Shown here piece by piece: positions 1 through 9,610 of a stretch of 64,000 bases of DNA (the first letter of the stretch is position 1; every line of letters begins with the position of its first letter). Where the stretch lies: positions 1 to 64,000 of the forward strand of contig JACKIG010000016.1 of the NCBI GenBank assembly GCA_020638595.1, given 5' to 3'. A model generated the notes under the pieces. That model was not told the origin of the DNA. It saw nothing but the letters and a program-made list of their open reading frames with translations, and did not search any database. The translations under genes and the position numbers were made by a program. Origin of the DNA: Rhodospirillaceae bacterium (GTDB taxonomy: Bacteria; Pseudomonadota; Alphaproteobacteria; DSM-16000; Inquilinaceae).

Positions 1-2
1 TG

Positions 3-137
3 ACCGGCAGCACGCTGTTCGCCCTGACCGATGCCGACGACGGGGCGGAGCCCGCCTGGGCGCTGCCCCCCACCGGCGCCGGACGCCACACGCCGCCGCG
101 CAAGAGCCTGCGCAAGCGGCGTCCATCTGGCCGATAG
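3..137 (+). CDS. C-terminal end of a truncated protein, possibly ribonuclease R
   Basis: The frame is open from the window edge and closes with TAG after 44 codons. The visible tail carries a TGSTLFAL segment, then a linker rich in Pro and Gly, and ends in a basic RKSLRKRRP stretch. RNase R proteins often end in a short strand with a TGG-like motif followed by a basic tail, and rnr commonly lies near rpmG, pleD and divK in alphaproteobacteria. That makes RNase R the best guess, but it is inferred from position and a short tail only. The catalytic part is outside the window. Confidence 0.4.
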   Translation, partial: TGSTLFALTDADDGAEPAWALPPTGAGRHTPPRKSLRKRRPSGR

Positions 138-224
138 CCTGGAGTCGCCGACCGTGGTACGAGTCTTGATTGCAGCCCCATACCGGGCCGCTGACTCAAT
201 GGGCGGAAGGAGCCCGCAAGCAGG

Positions 225-1799
225 ATGACGGCAGCGAGCCGGATTGTCGCCCCCTTTGCCCTGGCGTTGTCGCTTGCGGCGTGCGCCGTCGGCCCCTCGG
301 CCGACGTGGAAGACCGTCCCGCCGACCCGCGGCAGGTCGTCGACAGCATCTTCGACATCGGATACGAGCGCATCCTCGACGTCTATTTCGAGCCGGTCGA
401 CATGGCAGCGCTGACCGTCGACGGCCTGTCGGGCCTGGCGCAATTTGACGCAACCCTGCACGCCCAGAACAGCGACGGCCGGATCCGCCTGCTGTCCGAC
501 GACGTGGTGCTGGCGGAAAGCCCTGCCCCCGCCCCCGACGACAGCGAAGGCTGGGCGGCCCTGACGGTGGCAACGCTGGATACCGCGCGGCTTCGTTCCG
601 ACGGCCTGCGCCAGGCGACCGCCGAAGAGGTGTACGAGGCGATCTTCGACGCGATCACCGCCGATCTCGATCCCTATTCCCGCTATGACAACCCCGAGGT
701 CGCCGAACAGGGCCGGGCCTTCCGCGACGGCTATGGCGGCATCGGCATCCTGTTGGATGTGGACCAGGACGGCCGCCCTGTGATCCAGGACGTCTTCCCC
801 GAAGGCCCCGCATTCGAGGCCGGCCTGCGCACGGACGACAGGATCATCGCCGTCGACGGCGTGGACGCCAGGCAGTGGAGCCTGGACGACCTGGGGACCA
901 ACCTCCGCGGCCCGGTCAACACCGTGGTCCAGATCACGCTGTTGCGGGCGGACGGGTCGGAACTGACCGTGACGCTGCGCCGGCGCCGGGTCATCCCGAA
1001 CGTCGTGTCCGTGCGCTACACCGACGATGTCGCCATCATCCGGCTGACACGCTTCAACGCGGGCACCAGCGACAATATGCGCGACGCGATCCAGGAAGCG
1101 CTGGCGCGGCTGGGCGACCACGCCCGCGGCATCGTGCTGGACCTGCGCGGCAACCCCGGCGGCCTTCTGGACCAGGCGGTGGAAGTGGCCGACCTGTTCA
1201 TCGAGCGGGGGGAGATCATCCATACCCGCGGGCGCCACCCCGACAGCCGCCAGCGGTTCCTGGCCGACGACGGCGACACCGCCGGCGGCCTGCCGCTGGT
1301 GGTGCTGGTGGACGGCCGGTCGGCCTCCGGTTCGGAAGTCGTGGCCGCGGCGTTGCAGGACAGCGGACGCGCCGTGCTGGTGGGCGCCTCGTCCTATGGC
1401 AAGGGCAGCGTGCAGACGGTGACGCGGCTGCCCAACGACGGCGAGCTGTTCCTGACCTGGAGCCGCATTTTCGCCCCGTCCGGCTATACCCTGCACTTGC
1501 AGGGGGTGACGCCGGCCTTGTGCACGAGCGCCGGCGTGGACGACCCCAACCAGTTGCTGGGCATGTTCGCCAACGGGGAGCTGCACGCGCCCGCGAGCTT
1601 GGCCGCACTGCGCATGGCGGCACCGGAGGATACAACCGCCCTCCAGCGGCTGCGCGATGCCTGTCCCTGGCGTGAGCACGATTCCGAGCTGGATGTCGAA
1701 GTGGCGCTGGGCCTGCTGCACGATCCCGGGCTGTTTCAGCAGGCGCTGGCATCCATCGGCACACCCACCGTGGCCGTCCGGCAGACGGCGAGCGAATAG
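225..1799 (+). CDS. S41-family (Prc/CtpA-type) processing protease, lipoprotein
   Basis: This is a periplasmic, membrane-anchored serine protease predicted to trim C-termini of envelope proteins. The N-terminus is a lipoprotein signal with lipobox LAAC and lipidation Cys20. A PDZ domain lies at about residues 165-250 (GGIGILLD, then GLRTDDRI). The S41 core follows, with the catalytic Ser368 in the SASGSE motif and Lys393 in GKGSVQ; the 25-residue gap is the same as in E. coli Prc. A C-terminal tail of about 100 residues is not recognised. An AAGGAG ribosome site lies about 12 bases before the ATG. The gene stands alone between the possible RNase R gene and rpmG. The family call is secure; the substrate is unknown. 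Confidence 0.92.
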   Translation: MTAASRIVAPFALALSLAACAVGPSADVEDRPADPRQVVDSIFDIGYERILDVYFEPVDMAALTVDGLSGLAQFDATLHAQNSDGRIRLLSDDVVLAESPAPAPDDSEGWAALTVATLDTARLRSDGLRQATAEEVYEAIFDAITADLDPYSRYDNPEVAEQGRAFRDGYGGIGILLDVDQDGRPVIQDVFPEGPAFEAGLRTDDRIIAVDGVDARQWSLDDLGTNLRGPVNTVVQITLLRADGSELTVTLRRRRVIPNVVSVRYTDDVAIIRLTRFNAGTSDNMRDAIQEALARLGDHARGIVLDLRGNPGGLLDQAVEVADLFIERGEIIHTRGRHPDSRQRFLADDGDTAGGLPLVVLVDGRSASGSEVVAAALQDSGRAVLVGASSYGKGSVQTVTRLPNDGELFLTWSRIFAPSGYTLHLQGVTPALCTSAGVDDPNQLLGMFANGELHAPASLAALRMAAPEDTTALQRLRDACPWREHDSELDVEVALGLLHDPGLFQQALASIGTPTVAVRQTASE

Positions 1800-1940
1800 C
1801 GCCCGGCGATCGGCCGCACAGGATGGGACCCGTCGGGCCGGTGTCCGGTCCGGCGATAACGGCATGCGTTGTCAAGGCATGGCCGCCCATGATATTCGAT
1901 CGCCAACCCAAGCAATTCTCGACCCGAGGGGACCTGGACC

Positions 1941-2108
1941 ATGGCGAAGCCCGCCACCGTGAAGATTCGCTTGAACAGCTCGGCCGGCACCGGGTTCTTC
2001 TACGTGACCAAGAAGAACCCGAAGACCAAGACCGAGAAGATGTCGCTGAAGAAGTACGACCCGGTCGCGCGCAAGCACGTCGAATTCAAGGAAGGCAAGA
2101 TCAAGTAG
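1941..2108 (+). CDS. rpmG: 50S ribosomal protein L33
   Basis: A 55-residue basic protein starting MAKPATVKIRLNSSAGTGFF, with the VTKKNPK and MSLKKYDP segments typical of bacterial L33 and the normal family length. No CxxC zinc pairs are present, so it is the zinc-free form. A GAGGGG ribosome site precedes the ATG. It is convergent with pleD, and in Caulobacter rpmG also lies next to divK-pleD. A hairpin follows the stop codon directly. Confidence 0.96.
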   Translation: MAKPATVKIRLNSSAGTGFFYVTKKNPKTKTEKMSLKKYDPVARKHVEFKEGKIK

Positions 2109-2109
2109 C

Positions 2110-2133
2110 GGCTGTCGCACGGTGTCGACAGCC
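2110..2133 (+). terminator. Hairpin after rpmG
   Basis: The perfect 8-bp stem GGCTGTCG/CGACAGCC with an 8-base loop begins two bases after the rpmG stop. There is no T-tract, so it may slow or protect the transcript end rather than act as a full intrinsic terminator. It lies between convergent rpmG and pleD. Confidence 0.5.
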
Positions 2134-2204
2134 ATGCGGCCGATTGCCGCCTGACGGGTCCGCCTCCCGCGGGGCGCCCTCGCGGCTGGTGGGCAGCTTG
2201 CCGA

Positions 2205-3623
2205 TCAGCCGCCTACGGCTGCCGCCAGAAGATCGGGCGGCAGCGTATCCAACCCCTTGGCCACCACGCAGTTCCGGCCCTTGCGCTTCGCCGCGTACAG
2301 GGCCTGGTCCGCGTCGTTGATCAGCAGTGACGGGGTCATGTCCGCGTCCTCGGTCGCCGCGACGCCCAGGCTGATCGTGACGTGCAGTTCCCGCACCGGG
2401 GCGGCGACGGCGAATGCCTCCTCCGCGATGCGCAGACGCAGCCGTTCGGCGACCAGCACCGCCCCCTCCAACGAGGAGTCGGGCATGACGATGATGAACT
2501 CCTCGCCGCCGAACCGCGCGACCATGTCGAAGTTGCGCAGGTTGCGGCTGACGCGGACCGCGACTTCCTTCAGCACCTGGTCGCCGACGGCGTGGCCATA
2601 GGTATCGTTGACGGACTTGAAGTGGTCGATGTCCAGCATGATGGCCACGACCGGCTTTCGCATCTCGGCGATGCGGGCGATCATCCGCGCCAGGTGCGCA
2701 CCCAGATAGTGGCGGTTGAACAGCCCGGTCAGCTCGTCCGTCAGTGCCATGGACAGGCTGCGCTGGTAGTTGGAGCGCAGGCGGTCCTGGAACCGCTTGC
2801 GTCGGATCTGGATGCGCGCCCGGGCCTTCAGCTCGTTGCGGTCGATCGGCTTGAGAATGTAGTCGTTCGCCCCGATTTCCATCCCCTTGGCGACGCGCTG
2901 GATATCTTCTTCCTGCGTCACCAGCAGGATCGGGATCTGGCGTGTCGCTTCCCGGCACCGCAACCGCGACACAAGGCGCAGCCCGCCGTCTTCGGCCAGC
3001 ATCAGGCTGGCGACGACCAGGTCGAATTCCTCCGACCGGGCCAACCGGTCGGCATCGTCGATGGACGGGGTGGACGTGACTGTCGCGCTGTCCGCCTGCA
3101 AGGTCTGGACGATCTTGGCCCGCTGCAGATCGCTTTCCTCGACGACGAGGATGCGCGCATGTTCGGCGCTTTCGGCCAGTTCCGACTCCTCGCCGCCGAC
3201 GACGCCCAGTTCGTCGGAGGTGCGCTCGCGCATCCGCCATTCGTCCATCGTCTGCTTCAGCCGAACCAGCGAGCGGACGCGGGCGAACAGGGCGATGTCG
3301 TTCACCGGCTTGGTCAGGAAGTCGTCGGCACCCGATTCGAGGCCCGTGACCCGGTCGGACCCGTCGCTGAGCGCCGTCACCATGACGATCGGGATATGCA
3401 GTGTCCGCCCATCGGCCTTCAAGCGCCGGCAGACCTCGAACCCGTCCATGCCCGGCATCATGACATCAAGCAGGATGATGTCCGGCGCTTCCTGATGCGC
3501 GATCTCAATCGCCTTGGGGCCGGAATCGGCGGTCAGGACGTCGAAGTATTCCCGCGTCAGCTTGGCGGCCAACAGCTTGACGTTGGCAGGAACATCATCG
3601 ACCACCAGGATGCGTGCGGACAT
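2205..3623 (-). CDS. pleD: PleD-type response regulator and diguanylate cyclase
   Basis: A 472-residue cytoplasmic regulator that makes cyclic di-GMP when phosphorylated. The first receiver (about 1-120) has the acidic pair Asp9/Asp10 and phospho-acceptor Asp53. The second receiver (about 155-280) has a Ser where the acceptor Asp should be, as expected of the adaptor domain in PleD. The GGDEF domain (about 300-465) shows an intact RFGGEEF active site, and an RNFD sequence five residues upstream matches the RxxD product-inhibition site. It starts 16 bases after divK, in the same order as the Caulobacter divK-pleD operon. Length and domain order match PleD. Confidence 0.95.
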   Translation of the reverse strand: MSARILVVDDVPANVKLLAAKLTREYFDVLTADSGPKAIEIAHQEAPDIILLDVMMPGMDGFEVCRRLKADGRTLHIPIVMVTALSDGSDRVTGLESGADDFLTKPVNDIALFARVRSLVRLKQTMDEWRMRERTSDELGVVGGEESELAESAEHARILVVEESDLQRAKIVQTLQADSATVTSTPSIDDADRLARSEEFDLVVASLMLAEDGGLRLVSRLRCREATRQIPILLVTQEEDIQRVAKGMEIGANDYILKPIDRNELKARARIQIRRKRFQDRLRSNYQRSLSMALTDELTGLFNRHYLGAHLARMIARIAEMRKPVVAIMLDIDHFKSVNDTYGHAVGDQVLKEVAVRVSRNLRNFDMVARFGGEEFIIVMPDSSLEGAVLVAERLRLRIAEEAFAVAAPVRELHVTISLGVAATEDADMTPSLLINDADQALYAAKRKGRNCVVAKGLDTLPPDLLAAAVGG

Positions 3624-3639
3624 GGCAGGCGGTCTCGCG

Positions 3640-4005
3640 TCAGCCCAGGTAGCGCTGCACGGTTTCTAGGAATCGGGCAACCGAAATGGGCTTTGCGATA
3701 TAGTCCTCGCATCCGCCCTCGCGAATCTTCTCCTCATCGCCTTTCATGGCAAAGGCTGTCACCGCGATGACCGGAATGGATTTCAGGTCGTCGTCTTCCT
3801 TGATCCACTTCGTCACCTCCAGCCCCGAGACTTCCGGCAGCTGGATGTCCATCAAGATCAGGTCCGGCTTGTTCTGGCGAGCCAGTTTCAGGGCTTCCAT
3901 CCCATCCTTCGTTTGCAGGATGGCATAGCCGTGGGCTTCGAGCAGATCGTGGAACAGCTTCATGTTCAGCTCGTTGTCTTCCACGATCAGAACCGTCTTC
4001 GGCAT
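3640..4005 (-). CDS. divK: Single-domain response regulator DivK
   Basis: A 121-residue stand-alone receiver with acidic residues Glu9/Asp10, phospho-acceptor Asp53 in LILMDIQLP, and the conserved Thr and Lys (VIAVTAFA, YIAKPI). In alphaproteobacteria DivK receives phosphate from DivJ/PleC and controls the CtrA cascade. The start at MPKTVLIVEDN was chosen because AAGGATG lies just upstream and the length then equals that of known DivK; a longer open frame upstream is untranslated sequence. It is the first gene of the divK-pleD pair and divergent from dinB. Confidence 0.94.
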   Translation of the reverse strand: MPKTVLIVEDNELNMKLFHDLLEAHGYAILQTKDGMEALKLARQNKPDLILMDIQLPEVSGLEVTKWIKEDDDLKSIPVIAVTAFAMKGDEEKIREGGCEDYIAKPISVARFLETVQRYLG

Positions 4006-4204
4006 CGAAACATCCTTATTGGCCACTGTTCTCGCGGCAACCATACCAAGGAAATACCCTGTACTCGATCGGCAGTCGCAGGTCATCCCATGGGCACAGC
4101 CCCGCCATCGGGGCCGCTATCCGGGACAGTTGCGAGGGAGGCTAGCATGGCGATGGTTGCCGATCCATTATTCAAGCGGCGAAGAATTTGAAAGGCCGCC
4201 GGTA

Positions 4205-5416
4205 ATGCCGTACTGCTGTCGCGACTGCGAGCATGTGGAGGACGGCGACCCGCCGGAAGAGGCGCGCTGTCCGGCCTGCCGCAGCCCGCGGCTGGTCAGC
4301 CATCCCGAGCTGCGCACCCTTTCGATCGCCCATCTTGACTGTGACGCCTTCTACGCCACCATCGAGAAGCGCGATCGGCCCGAGCTTGCCGATCGCCCGG
4401 TGATCGTCGGCGGCGGCAGCCGCGGCGTCGTGTCCGCCGCCTGCTACATCGCGCGCCTGTACGGCGTCCGCTCGGCCATGCCCATGTTCAAGGCGTTGGC
4501 CGCCTGCCCGGATGCCGTCGTGCTGCGCCCCGACATGGCGAAGTATTCCGCCGTCGGCGCAGAGGCCCGCCGGGCCATGCTGGAAGTCACGCCGCTGGTC
4601 GAACCCCTGTCGATCGACGAGGCGTTCCTGGACCTGGGCCGCCACGTGTCGTCGCCGGACGGCCCCCCGGCCCGGATCTGCGCCCGCCTGGTCAGGCGGA
4701 TCGAGAGCAGGCTCGGCATCACGATTTCCGTCGGGCTCAGCTACAACAAGTTCCTGGCCAAGTTCGCGTCCGACCTGGAAAAGCCGCGCGGCTTTTCGGT
4801 GATCGGCCGCGGCGACGCGGTGGCAATGCTGGCCGATCGTCCGGTGTCGGTGCTGTGGGGGGTCGGACGTGCCCTGCAGGGACGGCTGCTGGCCGACGGC
4901 ATCCGCACCGTGGGTGACGTGGCGCACCTTGACGAGATGACGCTGACCGCCCGCTACGGCAGCATCGGCCGGCGGCTGTGGCGTTTCTCCCACGGCGAGG
5001 ATGACCGGACGGTGCAGCCCGACCAGCCGGCCAAGAGCATTTCAGCGGAAACGACGTTCCAGCGGGACTTGAGCGACCGGGGGGCGCTGGAACATGCGTT
5101 GCAGCCGCTGTGCGACCGCGTGGCCGAACGGCTGGTGCGCAAGGGCCTGGCGGGCCGGACCGTGGTGCTGAAGCTGAAGACCGCGCGCTTCCGGCTGCTG
5201 ACGCGCAGCCACCGGCTGGTGGAGCCGACGCAATGCGGCGGCACGATCTTCCGCAGTGCCGCCGCCCTGCTCGCTGCCGAGGTCGACGGCACGGCCTATC
5301 GGCTGATCGGTGCCGGGGTGGCCGACCTGGTCGGCGACGAGCTGGCCGATCCGCCGGACCTGTTCGAACCGGCCCTGCCGGAGGCGTCGGACACGCCCGC
5401 GCGCCTCTTCGAATAG
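4205..5416 (+). CDS. dinB: DNA polymerase IV (Y-family) with N-terminal cysteine-rich extension
   Basis: A 403-residue translesion polymerase. Catalytic acidic residues are visible in LDCDAFYA (Asp45, Asp47) and SIDEAFLD (Asp138, Glu139); the KFLAKFASD and GVGRALQGRL segments mark the palm/thumb and helix-hairpin region, and the little-finger domain occupies about residues 290-390. Ahead of the polymerase core, residues 4-25 contain five cysteines (two CxxC-type pairs), a zinc-ribbon-like extension not found in E. coli DinB. No beta-clamp motif is obvious at the C-terminus. It is transcribed away from divK. The family call is secure; zinc binding is inferred. Confidence 0.93.
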   Translation: MPYCCRDCEHVEDGDPPEEARCPACRSPRLVSHPELRTLSIAHLDCDAFYATIEKRDRPELADRPVIVGGGSRGVVSAACYIARLYGVRSAMPMFKALAACPDAVVLRPDMAKYSAVGAEARRAMLEVTPLVEPLSIDEAFLDLGRHVSSPDGPPARICARLVRRIESRLGITISVGLSYNKFLAKFASDLEKPRGFSVIGRGDAVAMLADRPVSVLWGVGRALQGRLLADGIRTVGDVAHLDEMTLTARYGSIGRRLWRFSHGEDDRTVQPDQPAKSISAETTFQRDLSDRGALEHALQPLCDRVAERLVRKGLAGRTVVLKLKTARFRLLTRSHRLVEPTQCGGTIFRSAAALLAAEVDGTAYRLIGAGVADLVGDELADPPDLFEPALPEASDTPARLFE

Positions 5417-5487
5417 CCGGCCGGCCCTGCCCGCCTTCCGGCGCGGCGCGACCGCGGCGGATGCCTGGAGCCTGATGTCATCTTGCC

Positions 5488-6315
5488 TCAGCAGCCCGAG
5501 GCCGGCAGGCTCTCGATCTCCGACAGCTGGGCTTCCATGACGAAATCGCCATAGTCGATCAGGATGTGGTCGATGACACCGTTGGCATAGAGCCTGGCCG
5601 CGATCTCGTATTCCGGTGTCGCCCCGTCCCCGGAGGCGGAAAAGAACGCCATCTGTACCGGCCAGGACGGACCGGCCAGCAGGGGCTCCGCGGCGTCCGG
5701 GTCGGCGTCGCGCCGGTCGCCGATGACGGCGCTCAGCTCCGTCACGCCCTCGGCTTCCGACCCGTCAAAAAACGTCGCGACGAAAAACCATTCGCCGGCG
5801 GCCGCCCGGTCGATCAGCTCGATGGTATGCGCCGTCGGGAACAGCGTCCCGGCGGGAAGGCCCACCGAAAGGTCGTCCGGCAGGCGGAAGCTGGCCAAGC
5901 CCTCCGCACCGGTGCCCTCCAGGTTGGCCTTGCCGCGCAGTTCTTCCTCCACCACGCCGTTGGCCAGCCGGCGCAGGTTGAAGGTGAAGGACAGGCCATC
6001 CTTCGATTCCCAGGTCGCATAGCTGGTACTGACGTGCACGCCCTGGCCCTCCTGATAGAGGAAATCCAGGTTGTAGCGCTGCTCCACCACCCACGCGTCA
6101 CAGGAATCCGACCACTGGAACATCATCTGGCCGTCCACATCGCTGACGGAGGTTCCGCTGCGAAGCTGGCTCAGCTCGACATCATAGATGGCGCGATGGG
6201 GCGCGATCTCCGCAGCGGCCGCTGCGTGCACTATGGCGATTGCCGTGACCGGGGCCAGGAATGCCGTCGCCGAGACAATCGGCAGCCGGTTGACGTGCAA
6301 TCGGATGGGTGTCAC
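5488..6315 (-). CDS. eipB: EipB-family (DUF1849) periplasmic envelope-integrity protein
   Basis: A 275-residue secreted protein. A GTG start was chosen because AAGGAG lies about nine bases upstream; this places a hydrophobic signal peptide at residues 10-35 with likely cleavage after AAAAA. The mature part matches the DUF1849/EipB family, a beta-spiral protein needed for envelope stability in Brucella. It keeps just two mature-chain cysteines, Cys72 (SDSCDAW) and the final residue Cys275, the same placement as the structural disulfide reported for Brucella EipB. It is transcribed alone, convergent with dinB. Confidence 0.85.
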   Translation of the reverse strand: MTPIRLHVNRLPIVSATAFLAPVTAIAIVHAAAAAEIAPHRAIYDVELSQLRSGTSVSDVDGQMMFQWSDSCDAWVVEQRYNLDFLYQEGQGVHVSTSYATWESKDGLSFTFNLRRLANGVVEEELRGKANLEGTGAEGLASFRLPDDLSVGLPAGTLFPTAHTIELIDRAAAGEWFFVATFFDGSEAEGVTELSAVIGDRRDADPDAAEPLLAGPSWPVQMAFFSASGDGATPEYEIAARLYANGVIDHILIDYGDFVMEAQLSEIESLPASGC

Positions 6316-6463
6316 CAAGAACGTCTCCTTCTCGCGAAACCAGGGGGGAACCGGCGGACCGTACCAGCGGACATCGTGCCGCCAATGCCCCACTGTTGCG
6401 GCATTTGTGCGGCGTCAGCAATGGGGTCTTCGCTGCCGACCCCGTGCCGCCCGCCGCGCCGGC

Positions 6464-8284
6464 TTAGGATTTCGGCTGCTCTGTGCTTTGCAGGCGTTTC
6501 GGCAGGTCGACCCGGATCGACAGCTCCTTCAGCCGGGCGGCCTCGATCTCCGCCGGCGCGCCCATCATCACGTCCTCGGCTTTCTGGTTCATCGGAAAGG
6601 CGATCACTTCGCGGATGTTGGGCTCGTCGGCCAGCAGCATGACGATGCGGTCGATGCCGGGGGCCGACCCGCCATGCGGCGGCGCCCCCAGCCGCAGGGC
6701 CGACAGCATGCCGCCGAACCGACGCTCCAGCTCTTCCTGCGGATAGCCGGCGATGGCGAAGGCCTTGACCATGATGTCCGGCAAGTGGTTGCGGATGGCC
6801 CCCGACGACAGCTCCACGCCATTGCAGACGATGTCGTACTGGTAGGCCTTGATCTCCAGCGGGTCGCGGGTTTCCAGCGCCTCCAGGCCGCCCTGGGGCA
6901 TGGAGAACGGGTTGTGGCTGAATTCGATCTGCCCGGTCTCCTCGTTGCGCTCGAACATCGGGAAATCGACGATCCAGCAGAATTCGAACCGGTCGGCGTC
7001 GATCAGGTCCATCTCCTGCGCGATCTTCGTGCGCGCGAGCCCGGCCATCTTTTCCGCCCCGGCGCGCTTGTCGCAGACGAAGAAGACGGCATCGCCCGCC
7101 GCCGCGCCGGTGGCCTCGCACAGTGCCGCCTGTGCCGCTTCGGGCACGAATTTGGCGATGGGTCCCTTGCCGCCGTCGTCACCGAACAGGATATAGCCCA
7201 GGCCGGCCGCCCCCTCGCCCTGCGCCCAGGCGTTCAGCTTGTCGAAGAAGCTGCGCGGACGGGCCGCCACCGCGGGCGCACGGATGGCGCGGACGACGCC
7301 CCCCTTGTCGATGATGCCCTTGAAGGCCCGGAAGGTGACGTCGTCGCGCGAAAACACCGCCGTGACATCGGTGATGACCAGGGGATTGCGCAGGTCCGGC
7401 TTGTCGGAACCGTAGCGCAGCATCGCGTCCATGTACGCGATGCGCGGGAACGGCGGGGCGCTGACCGACTTCGTCACGCCGGTGAAATCGGCGAACTCCT
7501 CGAACACGCCATGCAGCACGGGCTCCAGCGCGGCGAACACGTCCTCCTGCTCGACGAAGCTCATCTCGAAGTCGAGCTGGTAGAACTCCCCCGGGCTGCG
7601 GTCGGCGCGCGCATCCTCGTCACGGAAGCACGGCGCGATCTGGAAGTAGCGATCGAAGCCCGCGATCATCAGCAGCTGCTTGAACTGCTGCGGTGCCTGG
7701 GGCAGCGCATAGAACTTGCCGGGGTGCAGGCGCGCCGGCACCAGGAAGTCGCGGGCACCCTCCGGGCTCGACGCCGTCAGGATCGGCGTCTGGAACTCGG
7801 TGAACCCCTGCTCCACCATGCGCCGGCGGATGGACGTGATCACGCCGGCGCGCATCATGATGTTGCGCTGCATCTTCTGGCGCCGGAGGTCCAGGTAGCG
7901 ATGGCGCAATCGCGCCTCTTCGCCGTAGTCTTCGTCGGAGTTCACCTGCAACGGCAGGGGATCGGCCTTCGATTGGATCTCGATCGTCTCGGCCTGCACT
8001 TCCACCGCGCCGGTCGGCAGCTTGTCGTTCACCGTCTCGGGGCTGCGGCGGACGACCGGGCCAGTCACCGTGATCACCGTCTCCAGCCGCGTCCCCTCGG
8101 CCGTCGCGAATTGCGAGCTGGATGAATCGATGACTACCTGCGAAATACCATAGTGGTCGCGAAGATCGATGAACATGAGGTTGCCATGGTCGCGCTTGCG
8201 GTGGATCCAGCCGCTCAGCCTGACAACCTGACCTGCGTGCGCGTCTCTCAGCTCACCGCAGGTATGCGTGCGATACCGGTGCAT
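6464..8284 (-). CDS. aspS: Aspartyl-tRNA synthetase
   Basis: A 606-residue class II synthetase. The N-terminal OB fold (about 1-105) begins MHRYRTHTCGEL with GWIHRKRDHGNLMFIDLRD; the catalytic core has motif 2 (FRDEDARADRSPGEFYQLDFE), and the GAD insertion domain and motif 3 (GIDRIVML) follow. Length is normal for bacterial AspRS. Many alphaproteobacteria use one non-discriminating AspRS for both Asp and Asn tRNAs; this sequence alone does not settle that. It is divergent from rnd across a 165-base gap that holds a small CCACAC/GTGTGG hairpin. Confidence 0.96.
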   Translation of the reverse strand: MHRYRTHTCGELRDAHAGQVVRLSGWIHRKRDHGNLMFIDLRDHYGISQVVIDSSSSQFATAEGTRLETVITVTGPVVRRSPETVNDKLPTGAVEVQAETIEIQSKADPLPLQVNSDEDYGEEARLRHRYLDLRRQKMQRNIMMRAGVITSIRRRMVEQGFTEFQTPILTASSPEGARDFLVPARLHPGKFYALPQAPQQFKQLLMIAGFDRYFQIAPCFRDEDARADRSPGEFYQLDFEMSFVEQEDVFAALEPVLHGVFEEFADFTGVTKSVSAPPFPRIAYMDAMLRYGSDKPDLRNPLVITDVTAVFSRDDVTFRAFKGIIDKGGVVRAIRAPAVAARPRSFFDKLNAWAQGEGAAGLGYILFGDDGGKGPIAKFVPEAAQAALCEATGAAAGDAVFFVCDKRAGAEKMAGLARTKIAQEMDLIDADRFEFCWIVDFPMFERNEETGQIEFSHNPFSMPQGGLEALETRDPLEIKAYQYDIVCNGVELSSGAIRNHLPDIMVKAFAIAGYPQEELERRFGGMLSALRLGAPPHGGSAPGIDRIVMLLADEPNIREVIAFPMNQKAEDVMMGAPAEIEAARLKELSIRVDLPKRLQSTEQPKS

Positions 8285-8449
8285 TGGGGGCGATCTCGAA
8301 AACGGTGTCGATGATGGGGCGCCACACCACACGCGGTGTGGCCCGTTGTCAAGCGAGCAGGGCAATGCTCACGCGCCGCAGGTGCGCATAATAGCGCTGG
8401 GATCGGGCCGCGTTTCCGGACCGCAGTCTCCGCCACGGGAGGAACAGGG

Positions 8450-9610
8450 TTGCTGATCACGGATACCGACACGCTGGCGGACTTCTGCCGCCGCATGGAC
8501 TCGGCCGATTTCCTGGCCATCGATACGGAATTCATGCGCGAGAGCACCTATTGGCCGATCCTCTGCGTGGCACAGGTGGCCGGCCCGGACGAGGCAGCGG
8601 CCATCGACGCCCTGGCCGACGGGCTGGACCTCACCCCGCTGTTCGAGCTGCTTCTGGACCCCCGGCACCTCAAGGTCTTCCATTCGGGGCGCCAGGACAT
8701 CGAGATCATCTTCAACCGGACGGGACGCCTGCCGCTGCCGGTGTTCGACACCCAGCTTGCGGCGATGGTCTGCGGCTTCGGCGAGTCCGTGGCGTATGAG
8801 ACGCTGGTCAACCGGCTGGCCGGCAAGCGGCTGGACAAGTCATCCCGCTTCACCGACTGGGCGCACCGCCCGCTGTCGGAACGCCAGCTGCGCTATGCCC
8901 TGGACGACGTCATCCACCTGCGGACGGTCTATGAGGCGCTGGCCGCCAAGCTGGCCGAAAGCGGCCGGGAAAGCTGGCTGGAGGAGGAGCTGGCCGATCT
9001 GACGGCGCAGGAGACCTATACCCAGCCCCCCGACGCGGCCTGGCGGCGCCTGCGCACCCGATCGACCGACTGCCGCTTCCTGGCGGTCCTGCGGGAGGTC
9101 GCCGCCTGGCGGGAACTGGAGGCCCAGCGCCGCAACGTGCCGCGCGGCCGGGTGCTGCGCGACGACGCGATCATGGAGATCGCGGCCCATGCGCCGAAGA
9201 CGGTGGAAGACCTGGCGCGGACCCGCGGCCTCGGCCGATCGACGGCGGAAGGCCGGCATGGCGCGGCGATCCTCGAGGCGGTCCAGCGCGGGCGCGCGCT
9301 GCCGGCCGACCAGATGCCGGTGCCGCCCAGCCGGCCCAACCTGCCGCCCGGCCTGGGGCCGAAGGTCGACCTGCTGCGCGTCCTCTTGAAGATGTGCTGC
9401 GAAGACGCCGGCGTCGCCCAGAAGCTGGTGGCCAGCGGTGACGACCTGGAACTGATCGCTGCCGACGACGACGCCGATGTCCGATCCCTGTCCGGCTGGC
9501 GCCGGGCCGTCTTCGGGGAACAGGCGCTGGCCCTGAAGCATGGCCACATCGCCCTCGGCGTCGCCGGCAAGCGCCTGCGCGTCATCCCCGTGGCCGACGA
9601 AGCGCCGTAG
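8450..9610 (+). CDS. rnd: Ribonuclease D
   Basis: A 386-residue 3'-5' exoribonuclease for tRNA and other stable RNA processing. The DEDD exonuclease domain covers about residues 1-180: AIDTEFMRE (Asp25, Glu27), then FHSGRQDIEI, and YALDDVIHL near the end. One HRDC-like domain (about 205-290) and a second C-terminal helical region follow. The TTG start was preferred because GGGAGG lies seven bases upstream and it gives a length close to E. coli RNase D (375 aa). It is convergent with ppx. Confidence 0.92.
   Translation: MLITDTDTLADFCRRMDSADFLAIDTEFMRESTYWPILCVAQVAGPDEAAAIDALADGLDLTPLFELLLDPRHLKVFHSGRQDIEIIFNRTGRLPLPVFDTQLAAMVCGFGESVAYETLVNRLAGKRLDKSSRFTDWAHRPLSERQLRYALDDVIHLRTVYEALAAKLAESGRESWLEEELADLTAQETYTQPPDAAWRRLRTRSTDCRFLAVLREVAAWRELEAQRRNVPRGRVLRDDAIMEIAAHAPKTVEDLARTRGLGRSTAEGRHGAAILEAVQRGRALPADQMPVPPSRPNLPPGLGPKVDLLRVLLKMCCEDAGVAQKLVASGDDLELIAADDDADVRSLSGWRRAVFGEQALALKHGHIALGVAGKRLRVIPVADEAP

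Noticed and set aside
6188..8125. Long plus-strand open frame opposite aspS
   Set aside because: aspS is unmistakable on the minus strand; the overlap is a codon-bias shadow.
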